This document shows positions 1-8,751 of a stretch of DNA of 64,000 nucleotides, piece after piece (the first letter of the stretch is position 1; each line of letters opens with the position of its first letter). A program made the translations under genes and the position numbers. Source of the DNA: Dethiosulfovibrio peptidovorans DSM 11002 (GTDB lineage: Bacteria; Synergistota; Synergistia; Synergistales; Dethiosulfovibrionaceae). The notes under the pieces are model-generated. The model was given only the letters and a program-made list of their open reading frames with translations, ran no database searches and was not told where the DNA came from. The stretch is taken from contig NZ_ABTR02000001.1 of NCBI RefSeq assembly GCF_000172975.1, forward strand, positions 1,030,501-1,094,500. Direction: 5' to 3'.

Positions 1-228
1 AAAATTCAGATACTGGGAACAGGCTGTGCAAAGTGCAAAAAGCTGGCGGAAGAGGCCACAAAGGAACTGGGATTGGAGTACTCCATGGAGAAGGTAACCG
101 ATATCGCCGATATCCTGGAGTTCGGGGTGACGGGAACCCCGGGATTGGTCGTCAACGATAAAGTTGTCTCTGTAGGCAAAATTCCCTCCCTTGAGGCGAC
201 AAAGAACCTTATATCCAAAGCCCTGTAA
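1..228 (+). CDS. Thioredoxin-like small redox protein (5' end missing)
   Basis: The reading frame is open from the first base and ends with TAA at 226-228, giving 75 visible residues; the start lies outside the window. A GCAKC motif near the N terminus is a CXXC redox centre, followed by a thioredoxin-like pattern with a TGTPGLVVND stretch carrying the cis-proline. Small thioredoxins of this type (redox-active disulfide protein 2 family) commonly sit beside ArsP-type permeases and arsenate reductases. Here the permease and arsC follow, so it probably supplies reducing power or handles metal(loid)-bound thiols. The family call is firm; the role in arsenic handling is inferred from context. Confidence 0.85.
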   Translation, partial: KIQILGTGCAKCKKLAEEATKELGLEYSMEKVTDIADILEFGVTGTPGLVVNDKVVSVGKIPSLEATKNLISKAL

Positions 229-237
229 CAAAATTCA

Positions 238-258
238 GGCCCCTTTAGGGGCCTTTAT
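238..258 (+). terminator. Rho-independent terminator after the thioredoxin gene
   Basis: GGCCCC and GGGGCC arms separated by TTTA are followed by TTTAT, ten bases after the stop codon. The stem is short, so termination may be partial before the permease gene. Confidence 0.6.
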
Positions 259-323
259 AAGGACAAATAGCGTGGCTTTTTTGTCACATAATCGACTAAA
301 AGTTCTGGAAAGAAGGGTTGTTG

Positions 324-1487
324 TTGAACGATAAAAGCAAATTTACATGGATTTTAGCGGTCTTTGCCCTGGCCTACTGGCTTCCCATAGAATCTCCAGG
401 GGTCCGTTCCGGAGCGGTGGAGGCACTGGCGATGCTCCACGAGTACGCCCAGGAGCATGTGCTGCTTTGCTTGGTGCCAGCGTTTTTCATAGCGGGAGCC
501 ATTTCTGTTTTTGTCAGCCAGCAGGCTGTCATGAAATATCTCGGGGCCCAGGCTAAAAAATGGGTGGCCTACTCGGTTGCGGCGGTATCCGGGACGATAC
601 TGGCGGTGTGTTCCTGCACGGTTCTTCCCCTTTTTGCGGGAATCTACAAAAGAGGGGCAGGACTTGGGCCCGCCACGGCGTTTCTATACTCCGGCCCTGC
701 CATAAACGTACTGTCCATCATCCTCACAGCCAGGGTCTTGGGCTTCAAGCTGGGACTGGCGAGAGCCTTAGGGGCGGTCGTGTTCTCGGTGCTAATCGGA
801 ATATGTATGGCCTTTATATTCCGTGGCGAGGAGGAGGAAAGGCAGAAGGGCTTCGCCCAGCTTCCCGACGACGGGTCCGAGAGGGCTCTGTGGAAGACCG
901 TCTGGCACATGGCGAGCATGGTGGTATTTTTGGTCTTCGCCAACTGGGCCGCTCCCAAGGTTCCAGGAGGGGTATGGGAAAGCATATACTCGGTTAAATG
1001 GTACGTAGCTGCCGCTGCGTTCCTGTCGACACTGGGGTCGACCTTTCTGTGGTTCAAAAAGGACGATAGACAGGAATGGATGGACTCCACCTTCGGCTAC
1101 TCTCTTCAGGTGTTGCCCCTATTGTTTGGGGGAGTGTTGGTGGCGGGGTTCCTGCTTGGACGGCCAGGACACGAGGCACTTATACCGAGCCAGTGGGTCG
1201 CTTCTCTGGTCGGCGGCAACTCCATCGGGGCTAACTTTTTCGCCGCAATATCCGGGGCCTTTATGTACTTCGCCACCCTCACCGAGGTCCCCATACTCCA
1301 GGGACTTCTGGGCTCGGGAATGGGACAGGGCCCCGCTCTCGCCCTTCTCCTGGCAGGACCGGCCCTATCACTGCCGAATATGCTGGTCATAAGAAGCGTC
1401 ATAGGGACAAAAAAGACCGTCGTCTACGTCAGTTTGGTGGTGGTGATGTCCACAGTAATAGGGATCTTATTCGGCTACGTAGCCTAA
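324..1487 (+). CDS. ArsP/DUF318-type membrane permease
   Basis: A polytopic membrane protein of about 387 residues with roughly ten hydrophobic segments. The CSCTVLPLF motif followed by GIYKRGAGLGPATAFL is the hallmark of the PF03773 (ArsP_1/UPF0718) permeases, some of which export organoarsenicals. Three TTG codons occur in a row at 318, 321 and 324; the Shine-Dalgarno AGAAGG at 311-316 gives good spacing only for the third. It lies between a thioredoxin-like gene and arsC, which supports a role in metal(loid) efflux. The exact substrate (trivalent organoarsenical, or another thiol-reactive compound) cannot be read from sequence. Confidence 0.88.
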   Translation: MNDKSKFTWILAVFALAYWLPIESPGVRSGAVEALAMLHEYAQEHVLLCLVPAFFIAGAISVFVSQQAVMKYLGAQAKKWVAYSVAAVSGTILAVCSCTVLPLFAGIYKRGAGLGPATAFLYSGPAINVLSIILTARVLGFKLGLARALGAVVFSVLIGICMAFIFRGEEEERQKGFAQLPDDGSERALWKTVWHMASMVVFLVFANWAAPKVPGGVWESIYSVKWYVAAAAFLSTLGSTFLWFKKDDRQEWMDSTFGYSLQVLPLLFGGVLVAGFLLGRPGHEALIPSQWVASLVGGNSIGANFFAAISGAFMYFATLTEVPILQGLLGSGMGQGPALALLLAGPALSLPNMLVIRSVIGTKKTVVYVSLVVVMSTVIGILFGYVA

Positions 1488-1514
1488 AAACACCGATAAC
1501 GGAGGGATGAAGAG

Positions 1515-1952
1515 ATGAGAGATAAACCGACTATACTTTTCCTCTGTACAGGTAACTCCTGTAGGAGCCAGATGGCCGAGGGCTGGACCGACCACATATG
1601 GGGAAATCGATTCCAGCCCCTATCGGCGGGATCCGCCCCCCACGGTCTGGACCCTAGGGCAATTGCGGTGATGGCCGAGGCTGGGGTGGATATATCGGGA
1701 TACAGATCAAAGAGTGTCACCGAGTTTTTCGACTCCCCGATCGACCTGGTGATAACGGTGTGCGACAAAGCCAAAGGAACCTGTCCGGTGTTTCCGGGGA
1801 ACACAAAGACTATCCACTCTGGCTTTGAGGATCCTCCAACTCTAGCCAGGAAGACCGAGGACGAAGAAGAGGCGTTGGACTTCTACCGAAAGGTCAGAGA
1901 CGAGATAAAGGCCTTCGTTGAAGGGTTACCGGAAATAGCGGATAATATTTAA
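1515..1952 (+). CDS. arsC: Arsenate reductase, thioredoxin-coupled
   Basis: A 145-residue protein of the low-molecular-weight tyrosine phosphatase fold that reduces arsenate to arsenite in the cytoplasm. The P-loop CTGNSCR (C11 to R17) gives the CX5R signature. C83 and C90 (VCDKAKGTC) are the pair that forms the shuttle disulfide in thioredoxin-dependent ArsC enzymes. Length and cysteine spacing match the Staphylococcus/Bacillus-type family. GGAGGGATGAAGAG lies just before the ATG. It is co-directional with the BFD-like gene and acr3, so reduction and export of arsenite are coupled in one operon. Confidence 0.96.
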   Translation: MRDKPTILFLCTGNSCRSQMAEGWTDHIWGNRFQPLSAGSAPHGLDPRAIAVMAEAGVDISGYRSKSVTEFFDSPIDLVITVCDKAKGTCPVFPGNTKTIHSGFEDPPTLARKTEDEEEALDFYRKVRDEIKAFVEGLPEIADNI

Positions 1953-1966
1953 GGAGGGTAAAGAGA

Positions 1967-2209
1967 ATGGAAGACTGGAAAAAAGCACCTCAGGATACGG
2001 TTGTATGCGAGAGCTGCAACATGACGAAAAGGGACGTGGTTAAGGCCTTGGCCTCCGGAGCGGAGACGGTGGAGGACGTCATAGCGGCGGCCTCCGGTCA
2101 GAGCGACCGGTGCGACTGCAAGGAGGACGTTCAGGCCATAATAGACGCCTATCTGCCATCCATCAAATCGATGAAATCAGGTTGTTGCTGTAAAGGAGAC
2201 TGTTGCTAG
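1967..2209 (+). CDS. BFD-like [2Fe-2S] domain protein with Cys-rich tail
   Basis: An 80-residue soluble protein. C14, C17, C49 and C51 are spaced like the BFD-like [2Fe-2S] domain, including the helix segment KRDVVKALASGAETVEDV typical of that fold. The extreme C terminus is GCCCKGDCC, five cysteines in eight residues, which is not part of the usual domain and looks like a soft-metal or As(III) binding tail. It sits 14 bases after arsC and 36 before acr3, so it is translated with both. A metallochaperone handing arsenite to Acr3, in the manner of ArsD, is an attractive inference, but nothing in the sequence proves it. Confidence 0.75.
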   Translation: MEDWKKAPQDTVVCESCNMTKRDVVKALASGAETVEDVIAAASGQSDRCDCKEDVQAIIDAYLPSIKSMKSGCCCKGDCC

Positions 2210-2245
2210 TTTAGCCCCCATCCCGTTGGAGAGAGGAGAGAGAAG

Positions 2246-3403
2246 ATGGCAAAAGGGATATCGATTTTCGAGAGGTACCTAACCCTATGGGTGGGACTGT
2301 GCATCTTGGGAGGGATAGCCTTAGGAAAGGTCGCCCCCAACCTGGCGTCGACCCTAGACGGAATGGCGATCACGGTAAACGGGGCACCGGTGGTGTCCAT
2401 CCCTATAGCCATATGCCTATTCGCCATGATGTACCCTATCATGGTAAAAATAGATTTTAACGAGGTCATAAAGGCCGGAAAGAGCGTCAAACCAGTGGGG
2501 CTGACACTGTTCATAAACTGGGGCATAAAGCCTTTTTCCATGTACGGAATAGCCCTGTTCTTTCTGGGTTTTGCCTTTAAGGGTTTTATCGGTCCCGATG
2601 CCATGGACCTGGTGAAGATGCCCTTCGGACTCGATCTAGCAGTAGGCTCCTCTCACGGGGCGGGGACGGTGGTAATGTCGGAGGGGATAAAGATGCTCCA
2701 GATCCCCCTATGGAGGAGCTACCTGGCGGGGACAATTCTGTTGGGGATAGCCCCATGTACCGCTATGGTGTTGGTATGGGGGTTTCTCTCCAAGGGCAAC
2801 GATGGTCTGACCCTGGTCATGGTGGCCATAAACTCACTGACCATGTTGGTGTTATACGGAGTTTTGGGGGGGGTCCTTCTGGGAGTGGGAAGGCTTCCGG
2901 TTCCCTGGCAGGCGCTGCTCCTCTCTATAGGGATTTACGTCGCCCTGCCCCTTCTGGCGGGATACTTTTCCAGAAAGTGGATATTGACGACCAAAGGCAA
3001 GATGTGGTTTGAGGAAAAATTCCTCCACGTTCTGACGCCGATCACCATCGTGGCCCTGCTTGCGACTCTGGTTTTGCTGTTCTCCTTCAAGGGAAAGGTT
3101 ATCGTACAAAATCCCATGACTATACTGTGGATCGCTATTCCCCTGTTCATCCAGACGATCCTCATCTTCGCCTTGGGATACGCCGCGGCGAAATTTATGG
3201 GGCTGTCCTATAGGGACGCCGCTCCTGCGGCTATGATAGGGGCCTCCAACCACTTTGAGGTAGCAATCGCCACAGCGACTATGCTCTTCGGCCTGTCCTC
3301 CGGGGCGGCTCTGGCTACGGTGGTGGGGGTTCTGATAGAGGTTCCGGTAATGCTCATGCTGGTCCGGTTCTGTCTCAGAACCCAGCACTGGTTTAAAAAG
3401 TAA
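2246..3403 (+). CDS. acr3: Arsenite efflux transporter, Acr3 family
   Basis: A 385-residue membrane protein of the BASS/Acr3 superfamily that extrudes As(III). Ten or so hydrophobic helices are visible. C171 in GIAPCTAMV is the conserved Cys of the fourth helix, and E338 in [10 protein letters not shown] is the conserved Glu. Between about residues 111 and 150, ahead of the C171 helix, there is a longer loop than I expect for typical Acr3, containing a Gly/Ser/His-rich segment; this may be a lineage feature. GGAGAGAGGAGAG precedes the ATG. It is the last gene of the arsenic run before a hairpin at 3417. Confidence 0.95.
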   Translation: MAKGISIFERYLTLWVGLCILGGIALGKVAPNLASTLDGMAITVNGAPVVSIPIAICLFAMMYPIMVKIDFNEVIKAGKSVKPVGLTLFINWGIKPFSMYGIALFFLGFAFKGFIGPDAMDLVKMPFGLDLAVGSSHGAGTVVMSEGIKMLQIPLWRSYLAGTILLGIAPCTAMVLVWGFLSKGNDGLTLVMVAINSLTMLVLYGVLGGVLLGVGRLPVPWQALLLSIGIYVALPLLAGYFSRKWILTTKGKMWFEEKFLHVLTPITIVALLATLVLLFSFKGKVIVQNPMTILWIAIPLFIQTILIFALGYAAAKFMGLSYRDAAPAAMIGASNHFEVAIATATMLFGLSSGAALATVVGVLIEVPVMLMLVRFCLRTQHWFKK

Positions 3404-3416
3404 AAGCGATATTCCG

Positions 3417-3459
3417 CAAAGAGGGGACGGAGGACAGTTTTTTCTTCGCCCCCTCTTTG
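3417..3459 (+). terminator. Hairpin after acr3, possible terminator
   Basis: CAAAGAGGGG at 3417-3426 pairs perfectly with CCCCTCTTTG at 3450-3459, enclosing a 23-base loop that itself contains a T-run. There is no T-run directly after the stem, so termination is plausible but not certain. Confidence 0.45.
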
Positions 3460-3506
3460 TATGGTTCTCATTATTTTATCGAGCAGCCAAAGACATCAAG
3501 CAAAGG

Positions 3507-3977
3507 ATGATCAAATCGAATGGATCACAACACCAGACTGTATATATCGGACAAAAAACATTGATCAAAGTTATGGCGATAGTCATCATCATGTTGCTGA
3601 TGGGCCTACAGGTCATGGATATTTTTAATTTTCTGCCCTCGACGCACCTACTGTCAAAAAACACGAAGACAGGGTATATCGGGGCCTTTCTGGCAGGAGT
3701 TTTAGGAGGGCTCTTTTCCTCTCCCTGTGCTACGCCTGTTTTGGTTGTCCTGTTGAGTATCGTAGCTGGAAGCGGGGATATCGGACATGGCGTCATGCTT
3801 TTGCTGCTATATTCACTGGGGCACAGTATCTTAGTTCTTGCCGCAGGGACATCGGTAGGATTCGCATCTAAACTCATGGCAAGCAAAAAATACGGTGTAT
3901 TCAGCTCTGCTTTGAAATACTGTCTGGGCATAGGTGCTTTGCTGATATCATTTGCCCTGTTTTACATGGGTTTTTAA
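3507..3977 (+). CDS. CcdA/DsbD-type membrane protein, C-terminal half only
   Basis: The 156-residue product carries the second half of a CcdA-type thiol-disulfide carrier: the motif FSSPCATPVLVVLLS, then two or three membrane helices. A full CcdA has two such Cys-Pro motifs in about 230 residues; the first half is absent here. The frame remains open upstream of the ATG without recognisable CcdA sequence, and AAAGG lies too close to the ATG to be a convincing ribosome site. It is therefore either a shortened partner for the thioredoxin-like protein of the same cluster or a 5'-truncated remnant. Confidence 0.7.
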   Translation: MIKSNGSQHQTVYIGQKTLIKVMAIVIIMLLMGLQVMDIFNFLPSTHLLSKNTKTGYIGAFLAGVLGGLFSSPCATPVLVVLLSIVAGSGDIGHGVMLLLLYSLGHSILVLAAGTSVGFASKLMASKKYGVFSSALKYCLGIGALLISFALFYMGF

Positions 3978-4013
3978 AATCTACATTTCGCCAGTATGTT
4001 GACGTACTTTAAG

Positions 4014-4046
4014 CGAAGGGATCCTAACTCGGGTCCCTTCGTTTAT
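4014..4046 (+). terminator. Rho-independent terminator
   Basis: CGAAGGGA (4014-4021) pairs with TCCCTTCG (4034-4041) and is followed by a T-rich stretch (TTTATTT). It closes the arsenic region before the exopolysaccharide module. Confidence 0.75.
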
Positions 4047-4093
4047 TTCATTCAAGGCTTTATACTTATAAAAAGACTTGATATAAATAGCGG

Positions 4094-6301
4094 ATGGGGG
4101 GGGCTGTCTTGGTTTTTCGTCTGTTGAGCGTTTTTATTTTGGTTTTATGTCTTTTGGTGCAGCCTGGTCCTTCTTTAGCGGCGGAAGGGCTGCCTCTGCC
4201 GAGTCTGGCGGAGTTGGAGACGATGGTTAGCCAGGGTCCAGAGGTCCTTGCCGCCCTGCACTCCCTCGCCAGGGACGAACATCTGGAGAGGTCCGTTCTC
4301 CAGGAGATGGGGCCGAAACTATTCGCCGGGGTCAACTATGGCTACAGCCACGAACCGGCCTCGGAGACGTCGGAGGAGAAGATCTCCTACGGAAAGCTGA
4401 CCTTCAGGGCCGGAGTTACATTTCCCATTCTCGGGACCTGGAACAAGGAGAAGATAGGTCTGCTACAGGCTAAGCTTCGTTCTATGGAGGGTCGTATCTC
4501 CGCCGAGAGGGTCACGGAGGTTAACGTGACGGCCCTTAGAAAGGCCTATATAGTTCTATGGGGCGAGATCGGCAAGAGGAAGCTCATGGATGCCTTTCTG
4601 GCAAATAGGGAGAAAGTAGAGGCTGCCCTGACAGACAGGACCCAGGACGGTCTATTGTTGGAATCGGACAGGTTGGAGTTCTCCTCCGCCTACGATTTGG
4701 TCTTGAGGGATCGTATAGCCTCTCGAAGGACCCAGGCTCAGGCGGTTCAGTTCATAAGGGAGGCCACCGGCCGTTCCTGGACCGTGGGAGACGAGGTCAT
4801 GAAGCCTACCCTGCCGGATTGGGACGGGAATGGTTTCGGAGAGCTTCTGTCGGTGAAGCATCTGGCCGGAGTTCGCTACCAGGAGGAAAGGGAACAACTC
4901 TATCGAAGGATTCTAGGTCTGTCGGAAAGGTTGGGCAGAGAGGGATCGGTCGAGGTAGGGATTACTACCGGACGGGATTTCCCCGGGGCAACCGGAGCGG
5001 GGGCCTATATAGGGGTAAACCTGTTGGAGCCTTTCGGAAGTTTGAGCTCCGAAGAGGACGAGACCTTTCTGGCCGCCAGCGCCGATCTTGAACGCCGCCG
5101 GGCGGAGGACCTTCTGGACCGCATAAGGCTGGACGGAGAGCTTATAGACTCCCAGTATCTTCTGGAGTACGCCCTAGGATCGGTTCGCTTCGGGGTCACT
5201 AGGGCCAGAGGGGCGGCCGAGGCGGTCAGACAGAACGGTCTCAGACACGGCCGTATCGCCGGCGACACCTTGGAGGCCCTCCAGAGAAGCCGTTACGATT
5301 ATCTGAGATCCGCATTGGACCTCATGGACGCCCAGCTTCTGGCGTTGCAGGCACTGGTGGAGATGGGACGGTTCGTTCCCTCCGCCCCGGAGGAGAGGGC
5401 CTATCCCCTGAGGCTGTTCGAGGAAAACAGTTATATTCTGGACCCCTCCTGGCTGGGCGACGGTCCTAAAACGATCGAAAGCAGGCCTGTCCCGAGACCG
5501 GTCGAGATCACCCCGAAGGCCGATGCGGCTAAAAAGCCCTCGGCGTCGGTCTATGTATGGAAGGCCGAACCTCTTTTGAACAGTGGTACCAGAGGCTCCG
5601 AGCTCGATCGTCTGATAGAAGAGGGATTCGACAGGGTGCTTCTTTCCTTCAATTCAGGCGAGGTCAGGGCTTTGAAGAAAAGCGAAAGGGCCAGAGCTTC
5701 CCTCAGAGCCTTGCTCAGGGCTTCCGATAGCAGGGGAGTGAGGATGGACCTTCTGTTGGGGGACCCGAGCTGGATACTTCCGGAGCACAGGGTCGAGCTG
5801 GCAAATCTGGTGAGGTTTTTCGCACCCTTCGAGTTCGACGGACTCCATCTCGACTTGGAGCCCGACTCCATACCGGGAGCGGCGAGCAGACGGATAGAGC
5901 TGGCCGGAGAGCTGATCAGGACCCTGGAGTTGATAGACGGCGTTACCGATCTGCCCATATCCCTGTCGGTACATCCCAGGTATCTCGAGGGAGATCTACG
6001 GTCGTTTTTCGGTCCTAAGTTGGCGAAGCTGAACCCGGAGGAGGTGGCGGTGATGCTCTATTCCACCGATGCCGAACTGGTGGCCCGGAGGTTCGGAGCC
6101 ATATTGAGAGCAAACGGAGATCTCCACATCTCTCTGGCCCAGAGCATAGAGAAGGTTCTCTCGACGAAGGAAAGCTACGGCTCTCTGGGCAGGTCCGCCA
6201 TGTGGAGCCGACTTTCCTACTACGACGAGCGTTTCGATCGCTCGAATTTCCGGGGATTCATCGTCCAGGCGTGGCTGGACTATAAGGAGGCGGTACGATG
6301 A
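4094..6301 (+). CDS. TolC-like outer-membrane protein fused to a GH18-like barrel
   Basis: A 735-residue protein. Residues 1-30 form a signal peptide ending near LAAEG. Residues 35-430 are rich in long amphipathic helices with the layout of TolC/outer-membrane efflux proteins. A proline-rich linker (about 455-490) leads to a C-terminal domain of about 240 residues that reads as a (beta/alpha)8 barrel. FDGLHLDLEPD with D582 and E589 resembles the DGxDxDxE active-site strand of GH18-type glycosidases, with His replacing one Asp. The last codon overlaps the HlyD gene by 4 bases. An export channel carrying its own polysaccharide-trimming domain is the inference. The start is uncertain; TTG at 4109 is an alternative. 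Confidence 0.75.
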   Translation: MGGAVLVFRLLSVFILVLCLLVQPGPSLAAEGLPLPSLAELETMVSQGPEVLAALHSLARDEHLERSVLQEMGPKLFAGVNYGYSHEPASETSEEKISYGKLTFRAGVTFPILGTWNKEKIGLLQAKLRSMEGRISAERVTEVNVTALRKAYIVLWGEIGKRKLMDAFLANREKVEAALTDRTQDGLLLESDRLEFSSAYDLVLRDRIASRRTQAQAVQFIREATGRSWTVGDEVMKPTLPDWDGNGFGELLSVKHLAGVRYQEEREQLYRRILGLSERLGREGSVEVGITTGRDFPGATGAGAYIGVNLLEPFGSLSSEEDETFLAASADLERRRAEDLLDRIRLDGELIDSQYLLEYALGSVRFGVTRARGAAEAVRQNGLRHGRIAGDTLEALQRSRYDYLRSALDLMDAQLLALQALVEMGRFVPSAPEERAYPLRLFEENSYILDPSWLGDGPKTIESRPVPRPVEITPKADAAKKPSASVYVWKAEPLLNSGTRGSELDRLIEEGFDRVLLSFNSGEVRALKKSERARASLRALLRASDSRGVRMDLLLGDPSWILPEHRVELANLVRFFAPFEFDGLHLDLEPDSIPGAASRRIELAGELIRTLELIDGVTDLPISLSVHPRYLEGDLRSFFGPKLAKLNPEEVAVMLYSTDAELVARRFGAILRANGDLHISLAQSIEKVLSTKESYGSLGRSAMWSRLSYYDERFDRSNFRGFIVQAWLDYKEAVR

Positions 6302-7347
6302 AGGTCACCTTTTCTCCCAAGAAGAGCAAGGATCCCAACAGAGAGGGGGATATAAAGGTAGAATACGCTCCGGCCAGAAGGGCCTTTCCCCGCTGGCGTT
6401 GGTACTTCGTGGTTTTGCTGGTGTCCTCTCCGCTTCTGTTTTTCTTCTTCAGGGTCGGGTTGGGCTTTCTCTGGGCCTCCTCTCCGGGAGTCGTCTTCAT
6501 GGAGAAGGTGTCGGTCAACTGCCCCAGACCGGGATTGGTGACGGAGCTGCCGGTTCTGAGAGGGCAGGAGATCTCGTCGGGCGATCTCATCGCCAAAGTT
6601 GTCGAACCGATGTTGGAGGCCCGTAAGGCTCCTCTTATAGCGGAGAGACGGGCCATATTGGCCCAGGTTCCTCAGTTGGCTCAGGAAGGTTCTTTAAAGA
6701 AGAGCCTGGCTCTGGCTGGAAAGGTGCTCGACGGAGAGAGGGATGTTCTGAGACAGGTGCAGTGGCTTTTTGAAAGAGGGGCAGCCACCAGGGCGGAGCT
6801 GAACGAGGCCCGGGGCAAGGTGGTTAGGGCCGAGGGAGATGTCATAAGGGCTCAGGCAGATCTGGAGGTGGCCTCCGCGACGGTCGACATCCCCCAAAAC
6901 GCCGTTAGGCTGGCCCAGATAGAGGCGGAGCTTGGAGCCATGGAGGAGAGCCAGGGCGAACTGACGATCCTGTCTCCTATACCGGGTGTGGTCCTGGATC
7001 TTTACGCCGAGGAAGGGCAGACGGTGGCTCAGGGGGCTCCCGTAGCCACTTTAGGTGATCCCGACTCCGTGTCGGTGGTTGCTTTCGTCGATCCAAGATA
7101 TCTCAGCATGATAGACCTGGAATCTCCGGCGAGGGTAAGGTTTCCCGGAGGTACCGTCATGGAGGCCGATCCCGAAGGCAGACCGGTCATCGCCGGGCCT
7201 CTGCCCTCCGCTTTGGCCGAGCCGTTTTCCGAGGGTAAGCAGACCGTTCAGGTCTATCTTAAGACCGATTCTCCCATACCCTTGAATCTGATGGTGGAGG
7301 GACTCCCGGTGAAGATTCACTGGGGATTCCACTTCCCCTGGAGGTGA
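6298..7347 (+). CDS. HlyD-family periplasmic adaptor
   Basis: A 349-residue protein with a basic cytoplasmic N terminus, one membrane helix at about residues 37-60, a first half of the biotinyl-lipoyl-like domain (VNCPRPGLVTELPVLRGQEI), a helical hairpin at about 100-210, then the second lipoyl half (LSPIPGVVLDLYAEEGQTV) and a beta-barrel domain. This is the architecture of HlyD/EmrA membrane-fusion proteins that bridge an inner-membrane transporter or synthase to TolC. ATGA overlap with the TolC gene implies translational coupling, and the next genes encode a regulator and a polysaccharide synthase. It probably spans the periplasm in an exopolysaccharide export path. Confidence 0.88.
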   Translation: MKVTFSPKKSKDPNREGDIKVEYAPARRAFPRWRWYFVVLLVSSPLLFFFFRVGLGFLWASSPGVVFMEKVSVNCPRPGLVTELPVLRGQEISSGDLIAKVVEPMLEARKAPLIAERRAILAQVPQLAQEGSLKKSLALAGKVLDGERDVLRQVQWLFERGAATRAELNEARGKVVRAEGDVIRAQADLEVASATVDIPQNAVRLAQIEAELGAMEESQGELTILSPIPGVVLDLYAEEGQTVAQGAPVATLGDPDSVSVVAFVDPRYLSMIDLESPARVRFPGGTVMEADPEGRPVIAGPLPSALAEPFSEGKQTVQVYLKTDSPIPLNLMVEGLPVKIHWGFHFPWR

Positions 7348-7352
7348 ACCTT

Positions 7353-8750
7353 ATGGACAGACCTAAATTGATCCGTCTGGTGTCAGATGGGACAGGGGTT
7401 CTGGTCTCGTCTGACCTACTGGTCGAGATATATGATCCCGACAGAGTTTCCTCCGTTCTTTTGGACGGTAACTACGGAGGCCTTATTCTAGATATGGATC
7501 TAGAGGAGTCGGTTCTGGTGTCGATACTGACGGAGGTTCGAAAGGCCCCCTCCATCTGTTGGCTTCCGGTGCTGTGTTCCTCCGCGCTTGACGGAGATCT
7601 GGTCTACCTGACCGACGGGGTAGTTACCTCGACGGAGGAAGCTGCCGTAACCAGTGCAGAGGTTCGGAAGAGAGTCGCCGAGATAGATCTCGACGCCCTG
7701 AGCCAAGGCAGGGAGTACAGATTAATGGGATATCTCTACGGCAGAACCTCCGACATATGGCCGGTTCTTCGACCGACTTCGCACGATCTGTACGTCTATC
7801 CCGCCGCCGATTTCCTCAGCGGAGAGGGAGATTCGGCTCGTTGGCTCAGGAACATGAGGGAGCGAGGACTTGTCGGTAACGGCACATTGGTGGACAGGAT
7901 CAGAAGGTGTCCCAGCTGCGAGGGGCCTCGGCTCAACTACGTCGACGTATGTCCCGGCTGCGGCAGCATCGACATAGCGGCCAAGGAGTTCACCCACTGC
8001 TTTACCTGCGGAAGAGTGGCCCCTACGGAGGAGTTTCTCCGTGGACATACCCTTCAATGTCCCTTTTGCAGCACCATGTTGAGACATCTGGGCTCGGACT
8101 ACGACCACCCTCTGGAGAGCTTCGTCTGCAACGATTGCGGGCTTCGGTTCATAGAGGCCGATGTGGTGGTGGACTGCCTCGACTGTCGAACCAGGTCCAA
8201 GCCGGAGGATCTGCTGATAGACTCCATCCATAGCTATCGTCTGACCGAGAAGGGGCGCTCCGCCGCCAAGGTCGGCTCCATCGACGATGTCTACGCCCTG
8301 TTGGACCGGCTGAACTACGTGGTACCGGCCTACTTCGACCAGTTTCTGGACTGGCTGATAATGCTCAATCGCCGCTACCCTGACGAGGTTTTCTCTTTGC
8401 TGGGAATCCGCTTCTTCAATATAGTGGAGATGTCCGAGATCCTCGGAAGGCAGAGAACGGCTCAGCTCATGGACTCTCTGGCCGGAAGGCTCAGACAGCT
8501 TATAAGGGGGACCGACGTCTCCACCAGGAACGGAACGGGGATACTCTGGCTCCTGCTTCCCAGGACCGACAGAGAGGGAGCCTCGATTTTGGAGGAACGG
8601 ATTTTGGCCTTGGCGAACGAGGTAGTGGTGGAGGGGGTCCCCAAGCCTCGTTTTTGCTCCTCTCTTTTCTCCGTATCGGAGGATCTGCTCGAGAGGGACA
8701 CGGCGGCCCTCGTCCTCGCCAGGTTGTCCGGAGATCTGGAGGGAAGCTGA
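7353..8750 (+). CDS. TackOD1 zinc-ribbon / degenerate GGDEF regulator
   Basis: A 465-residue soluble protein. The N-terminal 180 residues have no domain I can name. Residues 186-278 hold six CXXC pairs (CPSC, CPGC, CFTC, CPFC, CNDC, CLDC) with the YVDVCPGCGS context of the TackOD1 output domain, a predicted metal-binding module. Residues 330-465 resemble a GGDEF fold (helix, then VSTRNGTGILWLLLPRTD), but the GGDEF signature is replaced by NGTGI, so cyclase activity is unlikely. ATG 7353 is preferred because GGAGGTGA lies 5 bases upstream; GTG 7344 would overlap it. Placed between adaptor and synthase, it is probably a regulatory subunit. Confidence 0.75.
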   Translation: MDRPKLIRLVSDGTGVLVSSDLLVEIYDPDRVSSVLLDGNYGGLILDMDLEESVLVSILTEVRKAPSICWLPVLCSSALDGDLVYLTDGVVTSTEEAAVTSAEVRKRVAEIDLDALSQGREYRLMGYLYGRTSDIWPVLRPTSHDLYVYPAADFLSGEGDSARWLRNMRERGLVGNGTLVDRIRRCPSCEGPRLNYVDVCPGCGSIDIAAKEFTHCFTCGRVAPTEEFLRGHTLQCPFCSTMLRHLGSDYDHPLESFVCNDCGLRFIEADVVVDCLDCRTRSKPEDLLIDSIHSYRLTEKGRSAAKVGSIDDVYALLDRLNYVVPAYFDQFLDWLIMLNRRYPDEVFSLLGIRFFNIVEMSEILGRQRTAQLMDSLAGRLRQLIRGTDVSTRNGTGILWLLLPRTDREGASILEERILALANEVVVEGVPKPRFCSSLFSVSEDLLERDTAALVLARLSGDLEGS

Positions 8751-8751
8751 T

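Noticed and set aside
7353-8750. Active diguanylate cyclase
   Set aside because: The GGDEF signature is replaced by NGTGI.
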